Source of the DNA: Candidatus Barnesiella excrementavium
Lineage (GTDB): Bacteria > Bacteroidota > Bacteroidia > Bacteroidales > Barnesiellaceae
NCBI GenBank assembly: GCA_019115485.1
Contig: DXDM01000008.1
Coordinates: forward strand, 1 to 50,389
Direction: 5' to 3'
Length of the DNA: 50,389 nt
The notes below the pieces were generated by a model. The model was given only the letters and a program-made list of their open reading frames with translations, did no database searches and was not told the origin of the DNA. The first letter of the stretch is position 1, and every line of letters starts with the position of its first letter. Positions 45,980 through 50,389 of this stretch are shown here, piece after piece. Made by a program: the position numbers and the translations under genes.

Positions 45980-47398
45980 GTGCTGTTTAATTCCTTAGAA
46001 TTCATTCTCTTTTTCCCCATCGTATGCCTGGTCTATTTCCTGTTGCCGGGGCTTAAAGGGCGCACTCTTTTTTTACTCCTGGCCAGCTATTATTTTTATA
46101 TGTGCTGGGAGCCTGTATATGCGCTGTTGCTCTTGTCCAGTACGGCCATTACCTATCTCTCGGGGTTGTGTATGAGTTATTTCCAGGAACGCAAGTGGCG
46201 TCGGTTGTCCCTCTTTTTGGGTATATTTATCAATCTCGGGATTCTGTTTTTTTATAAGTACTATGCGTTTGTCGGGTCGTTGATTACCGATTTGCTGGCG
46301 TGGTTCGGGATAGGCATGAAGATACCCGAGTGGAATGTTCTCTTGCCGGTAGGTATCTCGTTCTATATCTTTCAGGCTGTGGGGTATGCCGTCGATGTCT
46401 ACCGGGGTACGATTCGGGCCGAGAAGAATTTCATAGTCTATGCCCTCTTTATTTCGTTCTTCCCGCAGCTGGTGGCCGGTCCTATCGAACGGGCCAAAAA
46501 CATGTTGCCTCAGTTCAGGGAGAAACACAGCTTTTCCTATGAGAATTTCGACGTGGGGCTGCGTTGGATTTTGTGGGGCTATTTTATGAAACTGTGTGTG
46601 GCCGACCGGGTGTCGACCTATGTCGATGCCGTGTATAATAACTATATGGAGCATTCGGGCCCGAGTCTGCTGCTGGCTACCTTTTTCTTCACCTTCCAGA
46701 TTTATTGCGACTTTGCCGGCTATTCCTTGATTGCTATCGGGTCGTCGCGGATCATGGGATTCCGGTTGATGGAGAATTTCCACCGTCCCTACTTGGCTCA
46801 AAATATCAAGGACTTTTGGCGACGGTGGCATATCTCGCTCTCCACGTGGTTCAAAGACTATCTTTATATTCCGCTGGGTGGAAACCGGGTAAGTCATTGG
46901 CGTCACATGTGGAACCTGTTTGTCACCTTCCTGGTGAGTGGTGTGTGGCATGGAGCTAACCTCACTTTTGTGCTGTGGGGCGGTCTGCATGGGCTGTATC
47001 AGGTCGTGGGTTTTGAGAAGAACCGATGGCTCCCGCGGGTGAAGGCTCCCCGTGTGTTGCATGCCCTTTTGAGTGTCGTGGTGACTTTCGTTCTGGTCAT
47101 GTTTGCCTGGATATTCTTCCGGGCCAATGACCTTCACTCGGCTTTTGGTATTATCGGACGTATGTTTACCGAGCGGGGATCGTTATATGTGGGTGAGGGT
47201 ATTCCCTCGCTGCTGCTGGGGCTATTGTGTATTGCCATTCTCATGATGAAAGAACTGAAAGATGAACTGGGGTGGAATATCCATGCTCTGCACTCGTCGA
47301 GCTATTGGACGAGAATCGTGTCGATGGCGTGCTTCCTCGCGTTCATTATCTTGACGGCGTCGTTCGATGGTGGCGCGTTTATCTATTTCCAATTTTAG
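45980..47398 (+). CDS. MBOAT family O-acyltransferase (AlgI/DltB-like)
   Basis: This 472-residue inner-membrane protein has about ten spans. It carries the MBOAT signature: the DFWRRWHISLSTWFKDYLYIPLGGNR loop (278-303) and the essential His H324 in SGVWHGANLTFVLWGG. In alginate and teichoic acid systems such proteins pass an acyl group across the membrane to periplasmic SGNH partners. The start is GTG 45980 (reading LFNSLEF next, the usual family beginning). It opens a tight plus-strand operon with two SGNH proteins and a barrel protein: the next ATG is 11 bases past its stop. Confidence 0.93.
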   Translation: MLFNSLEFILFFPIVCLVYFLLPGLKGRTLFLLLASYYFYMCWEPVYALLLLSSTAITYLSGLCMSYFQERKWRRLSLFLGIFINLGILFFYKYYAFVGSLITDLLAWFGIGMKIPEWNVLLPVGISFYIFQAVGYAVDVYRGTIRAEKNFIVYALFISFFPQLVAGPIERAKNMLPQFREKHSFSYENFDVGLRWILWGYFMKLCVADRVSTYVDAVYNNYMEHSGPSLLLATFFFTFQIYCDFAGYSLIAIGSSRIMGFRLMENFHRPYLAQNIKDFWRRWHISLSTWFKDYLYIPLGGNRVSHWRHMWNLFVTFLVSGVWHGANLTFVLWGGLHGLYQVVGFEKNRWLPRVKAPRVLHALLSVVVTFVLVMFAWIFFRANDLHSAFGIIGRMFTERGSLYVGEGIPSLLLGLLCIAILMMKELKDELGWNIHALHSSSYWTRIVSMACFLAFIILTASFDGGAFIYFQF

Positions 47399-47409
47399 GA
47401 GGATAGCCC

Positions 47410-48390
47410 ATGAACAAAGATATTATGAAATGGTTAAAGACTTGTGTCGCCCTGGTGGTGATTGTCGTTGTAATCGATATACTGTTCGGACAGCTAATGT
47501 CATTCTATGCCAAACGATACGGCCTGCCGGGCGATTACGCCAAGATTGAATATATGTTCAAGCAGTCGCAGGACGATGTGGTTATTATCGGCTCGTCGGT
47601 TGCCATCAACAGTTTCATGCCTTCGCTCATGATGGACAGCATGCAGATGTCGGTCTTCAATGGCGGGTGCAATGCCCAGAATATCATCTTTTTCAGATGT
47701 ATGGTCGAGGGGCTGTTGCAGCATCACCGTCCCCGGGGTATTATTTTGGCTTTGCAACCCGACGACCTGATGGATAAGCAACTGGGACGAATTGAGCTGC
47801 TGAACCCCTATTACGGTCAGGGAGCGCCGTTTCTCGATTCGGTATTGCTCTTGCAGAATGAAGGGAAACGATCTATCTTCCTTCATTCCAACCTCTACAA
47901 ATACAATACGGTATGGTTCAGAATTCTGTTGCAGTCGATGCTTCCCAAGGAGGAGATGGCTAATTACGGGTTTGTGGCCAAACACAAGCCCAACAATCTG
48001 CCGGTGTTTGAAGACAATGGCAATTTGCCCGACAGCAAAGATTTGTATCTTCTGAAAGTTCAATGTTTGAAAGATATTATCAGTCACACCCAGGCCGAGG
48101 GTGTAGAATTGCTGGTTGTATTCCCTCCCTATTTCAAGCGGTTGATAAATCAGGGCAATCCCTATTCCAAACAGATGATTGAGGCTATTTGCCGGGAGAA
48201 CGGCGTTCCGGTTATCGATGATAACCAGATGGCCTATTTCAGGGATAAGCCGCAGCTGTTTTACGACACGCAGCACCTCAATGGCGACGGGGCTCGCATC
48301 TATACCGGTCTGTTTATCGACCAGCTGTTGAAAAGTGATTTTTACCAAAAGATAAAAAATACCGAAAATGATACGTTGTGTGCGAACTAA
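47410..48390 (+). CDS. DltD/AlgJ-like SGNH acyltransfer protein
   Basis: This 326-residue membrane-anchored periplasmic protein has one N-terminal span (CVALVVIVVVIDILFG, about 12-27). The nucleophile block is VVIIGSSVAINSF (GSS at 61-63). The late Asp-His dyad is in YDTQHLNGDGARIY (D286, H289). Members next to MBOAT genes transfer the acyl group to the final glycan. It lies just after the MBOAT gene and overlaps the next gene by 23 bases. Overall it is too diverged to name the substrate. Confidence 0.82.
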   Translation: MNKDIMKWLKTCVALVVIVVVIDILFGQLMSFYAKRYGLPGDYAKIEYMFKQSQDDVVIIGSSVAINSFMPSLMMDSMQMSVFNGGCNAQNIIFFRCMVEGLLQHHRPRGIILALQPDDLMDKQLGRIELLNPYYGQGAPFLDSVLLLQNEGKRSIFLHSNLYKYNTVWFRILLQSMLPKEEMANYGFVAKHKPNNLPVFEDNGNLPDSKDLYLLKVQCLKDIISHTQAEGVELLVVFPPYFKRLINQGNPYSKQMIEAICRENGVPVIDDNQMAYFRDKPQLFYDTQHLNGDGARIYTGLFIDQLLKSDFYQKIKNTENDTLCAN

Positions 48391-48970
48391 AATCCTGTGT
48401 ATGATGCTCCCTTTGGTAGTAGGTTTGGGTGCCTGTTCCGATAATGAGGCTACCGAACTCTGTTTTGTGGGAGACTCGTTGGTGGCCGGGTGGGACGTGT
48501 ACTCGGCATTCCCTACACGAGTTGTGAGGAACGACGGGGTGAGTGGAGCCCGCTTGGAAGACCTGCTCACCTGGAATCTTGACTATCGGGGTAAAGATGT
48601 GGTGATGCTGGTGGGGACCAACAATATGGGCTTGGCCATTATTCACGACGATACCCGTCAGCAGTTTATTGCCGACTTTGTCGAGGAGTATCGGCACACG
48701 ATTGAGTCATGGGCTCCGCGGCGGGTTTTTGTCATCTCTATTCTGCCAAGAAATTTCAAAAACGATGACGAGCGTTTGAATAGTTGCATTCAGGAACTGA
48801 ACCTGGCCCTTTCGCAAATGGTAAAGGCATTGGGCTACGGTACCTTTGTCGATGTGTATGACTATTTCCTGTATGAGGGGAAGTTGAATATGAACTACTC
48901 GCTGGACGGGTTGCATCTGAACGATTTGGGATATAATATACTTAACGTGCGATTGTCAAAAGAATTATGA
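48368..48970 (+). CDS. GDSL/SGNH hydrolase lipoprotein
   Basis: This encodes a 200-residue lipoprotein. The lipobox GLGAC gives C23 as the lipidated residue. The SGNH catalytic blocks are FVGDSLVAGW (S37), a GTNN segment (block III Asn) and DGLHLNDLGY (D180, H183). It is an esterase or acyltransferase placed in the envelope. It begins inside the end of the preceding SGNH gene (23-base overlap) and overlaps the barrel gene by 4 bases, so it is very likely part of the same acylation machine; deacetylation as a counter-activity is an alternative. Confidence 0.85.
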   Translation: MIRCVRTKILCMMLPLVVGLGACSDNEATELCFVGDSLVAGWDVYSAFPTRVVRNDGVSGARLEDLLTWNLDYRGKDVVMLVGTNNMGLAIIHDDTRQQFIADFVEEYRHTIESWAPRRVFVISILPRNFKNDDERLNSCIQELNLALSQMVKALGYGTFVDVYDYFLYEGKLNMNYSLDGLHLNDLGYNILNVRLSKEL

Positions 48971-49587
48971 GACTGCGATTTACTCTTTTAGCCCTCTGTG
49001 CCTTTCTTTCGGTAGGAGTATGGGCGCAAACTGACACGTGTTCGACTCGCTCGATTTATGTAGGGCTGAGAAATAACAAATATGTATTCGCCGGCTATCA
49101 GGGCGGCTCTTGGTCAGTCGGGTTGGAAAATACCTTGTGGACGCGTAACCCCAACGAACAATATCTGCGTTTGAATGGCCGTTATAGCTTGAATACCAAA
49201 CTGTGGGACATTCAACTTTCGGCCCATGCCTTTGCGGGAGCCAACTACGCTGGCCGATACTATGATGGAGGTTTGCAAGTCGGGCTGGATAAGGCTGTCG
49301 GGCGGTTCAGTTTCGGGGCGGGAATTATGCCCTTTTATGATTCCTCATTCGGTTACAACACCTGCTATACGGTGCACGCTGCCTGTCGTGTCATTCAAGA
49401 GGCCTCGATAGTAGTCAATCTGACCAATATTCCGGAGTACCGCATGGTCGAGCATCGTATAGTCCCCGGCGTGCTGTTCAAGGCTCGCAAACTGTGGGTG
49501 CGCCCCGAGCTCTCTATCCCCTTGAACGACAATATTCAGTTTACTCGTGTCCTGGTTTCATTCCGATACGATTTTCTGCTGAAATAA
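48967..49587 (+). CDS. Predicted outer-membrane beta-barrel protein
   Basis: This encodes a 206-residue protein with a signal peptide (MRLRFTLLALCAFLSVGVWA). It then has alternating amphipathic strands rich in Tyr, Phe, Gly and Asn (GLRNNKYVFAGYQGGSWSVGLENTLW; FAGANYAGRYYDGGLQVGLDKAVG), ending with VLVSFRYDFLLK. About eight strands can be drawn. I do not recognise the family. The 4-base overlap with the GDSL gene ties it to the operon; it could place or anchor the acylated glycan at the outer membrane. Confidence 0.7.
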   Translation: MRLRFTLLALCAFLSVGVWAQTDTCSTRSIYVGLRNNKYVFAGYQGGSWSVGLENTLWTRNPNEQYLRLNGRYSLNTKLWDIQLSAHAFAGANYAGRYYDGGLQVGLDKAVGRFSFGAGIMPFYDSSFGYNTCYTVHAACRVIQEASIVVNLTNIPEYRMVEHRIVPGVLFKARKLWVRPELSIPLNDNIQFTRVLVSFRYDFLLK

Positions 49588-49596
49588 CAAATTAAA

Positions 49597-50070
49597 ATGA
49601 TGATACTCATGAATGATACTCCACAACTCAACGAACACAATAAAGAAGAATATCCCCCTATGCACACGACCGAGCACATTGTCAATCAGACGATGGTGCG
49701 CCTCTTCGAATGCGGTCGTGCCGTCTCGGCACACATCGAGAGAAAGAAAAGCAAACTCGATTTCAAACTCCCGCAACCACCCTCCGACTACGAGATTCGG
49801 CAAGTTGAGGAGGCTGTCAATCGTGTCATTCAGGAACATTTGCCCGTGACAACACAATATATCACTCAGGACGAAGCCCGCACCCGATTCGATTTGGACC
49901 GGTTGCCACAGAATGCCTCCGACACGGTGCGCGTAGTCAAGGTCGGTGACTATGACGAATGCCTCTGTATCGGACGTCATGTCGAGAACACCTCCGAGAT
50001 AGGAATCTTCAAAATCATCAGTCACGACTACAAAGACGGTATTTTCCGCATGCGTTTCAAATTGCTATAA
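49597..50070 (+). CDS. AlaX-type alanyl-tRNA editing domain protein
   Basis: This 157-residue protein resembles the second additional domain of alanyl-tRNA synthetase. The zinc motifs HxxxH (H23-TTE-H27) and CxxxH (C124-IGR-H128, followed by VENTSEIGIFKI) are in the usual order. Free-standing AlaX proteins hydrolyse mischarged Ser-tRNA-Ala or Gly-tRNA-Ala. The start could also be ATG 49609 or 49660. It lies 9 bases after the barrel gene, so it may ride on that transcript without a shared function. It ends in a strong terminator before the rRNA promoter. Confidence 0.8.
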   Translation: MMILMNDTPQLNEHNKEEYPPMHTTEHIVNQTMVRLFECGRAVSAHIERKKSKLDFKLPQPPSDYEIRQVEEAVNRVIQEHLPVTTQYITQDEARTRFDLDRLPQNASDTVRVVKVGDYDECLCIGRHVENTSEIGIFKIISHDYKDGIFRMRFKLL

Positions 50071-50097
50071 ACTACCTTGCCGGTTTTTAGATAAATC

Positions 50098-50139
50098 ACG
50101 CCAAAGCCCCTCCGAGAAGAACCGGAGGGGCTTTGGCGT
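50098..50139 (+). terminator. Strong terminator after the AlaX-type gene
   Basis: ACGCCAAAGCCCCTCCG (50098-50114) pairs perfectly with CGGAGGGGCTTTGGCGT (50123-50139), followed by an A-rich stretch; 28 bases past the stop. Confidence 0.8.
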
Positions 50140-50246
50140 AGAAAAAAGTCAAAACGCAGCACTGTTTATAACAACCAGTAAATAAAAAAGTTGTATGAAT
50201 TGAGCGATTTTTTCTGAAAAATTTTTGAAAAAAAGTTGTTCAAAAA

Positions 50247-50279
50247 TTTGGAAGGGAAAAGAAAAAGGGTGTACCTTTG
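50247..50279 (+). promoter_or_regulatory. Strong promoter, probably of an rRNA operon
   Basis: TTTG (50247-50250), 21 bases, TACCTTTG (50272-50279). The 60 bases before it are almost only A and T with phased A/T tracts, like an UP element. The leader that follows (50287 to the window end) has no reading frame and resembles pre-16S leaders of this phylum. The rRNA genes themselves would start beyond the window. Confidence 0.7.
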
Positions 50280-50389
50280 CAACACTTTCGCCGCTGGAAA
50301 GGGGCCGACAAGGGCCCGGGAAGGCGGAGAGATAAAGTTCATTGACAAGACTGAAAAGAAGCAAGTGTAGTACAAGAGAAAAGAACGAA

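Overview
The window looks like a chromosomal segment from a gut-type member of the order Bacteroidales (phylum Bacteroidota), by eye mid-50s % GC. The evidence is as follows. Many intergenic regions carry the Bacteroidota sigma-ABfr promoter form (TTTG, about 20 bases, TAnnTTTG). The division and cell-wall cluster has the Bacteroidota gene set. There is a glycine-lipid synthesis pair (glsA/glsB), a two-subunit 2-oxoacid:ferredoxin oxidoreductase, BspA-type leucine-rich repeats, and two exported proteins with C-terminal tails like type IX secretion sorting domains. A Barnesiellaceae-like genus is possible, but the genus cannot be settled from the sequence alone. No CRISPR array, insertion sequence, phage gene or tRNA gene was seen.

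Layout. 1-2.4 kb: a DUF2795 protein, a cobalamin adenosyltransferase next to a LOG-family protein, and RNase HI. 2.5-6.3 kb: a large secreted GH84 hexosaminidase; just beyond it (6.43-6.58 kb) lies a decayed second copy of the RNase H gene. 6.6-23.1 kb: an unbroken minus-strand cell division and peptidoglycan block (rsmH-ftsL-ftsI-murE-mraY-murD-ftsW-murG-murC-ftsQ-ftsA-ftsZ) running on into a YqeY-like gene and serS. mraZ, the usual first gene, is absent. 23.3-26.3 kb: glsA-glsB and a WG-repeat lipoprotein. 26.3-29.6 kb (minus): an adhesin-like DUF2807 protein, dusB and an M16 protease. 29.6-35.8 kb (plus): a lipoprotein, aroK, an alanine-dehydrogenase-like protein, korA-korB and purN. 35.9-40.5 kb (minus): mrp, trmB, a BspA-like protein, a small conserved protein and an XRE-S24 regulator. 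40.6-45.8 kb: an orphan gene, gapA with a leader that hides a 24-codon lipoprotein-like ORF, mscL, an acyltransferase, panB and small genes. 46-50.1 kb: an MBOAT / DltD-like SGNH / GDSL lipoprotein / outer-membrane barrel operon plus a small AlaX-type protein. 50.2-50.4 kb: a very strong promoter and leader that probably belongs to an rRNA operon starting just past the window.

How the genes work together. The dcw block supplies the cytoplasmic UDP-MurNAc-peptide ligases (MurC, D, E), the lipid I/II enzymes (MraY, MurG), the SEDS polymerase and class B PBP (FtsW/FtsI) and the core divisome (FtsZ, A, Q, L). MurE carries the DNPR signature of meso-diaminopimelate-type peptidoglycan. The best candidate for a poorly described system is the tightly overlapping operon at 45.98-49.59 kb. 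It looks like an envelope-glycan O-acylation machine with an inner-membrane acyl exporter, two periplasmic SGNH enzymes and a barrel protein. Other unexplained signals are the operator-like GGTA...ACC dyads around the XRE-S24 gene, two long inverted repeats in leader regions (40.70-40.79 and 45.90-45.98 kb), the RNase H remnant and the tiny ORF in the gapA leader.
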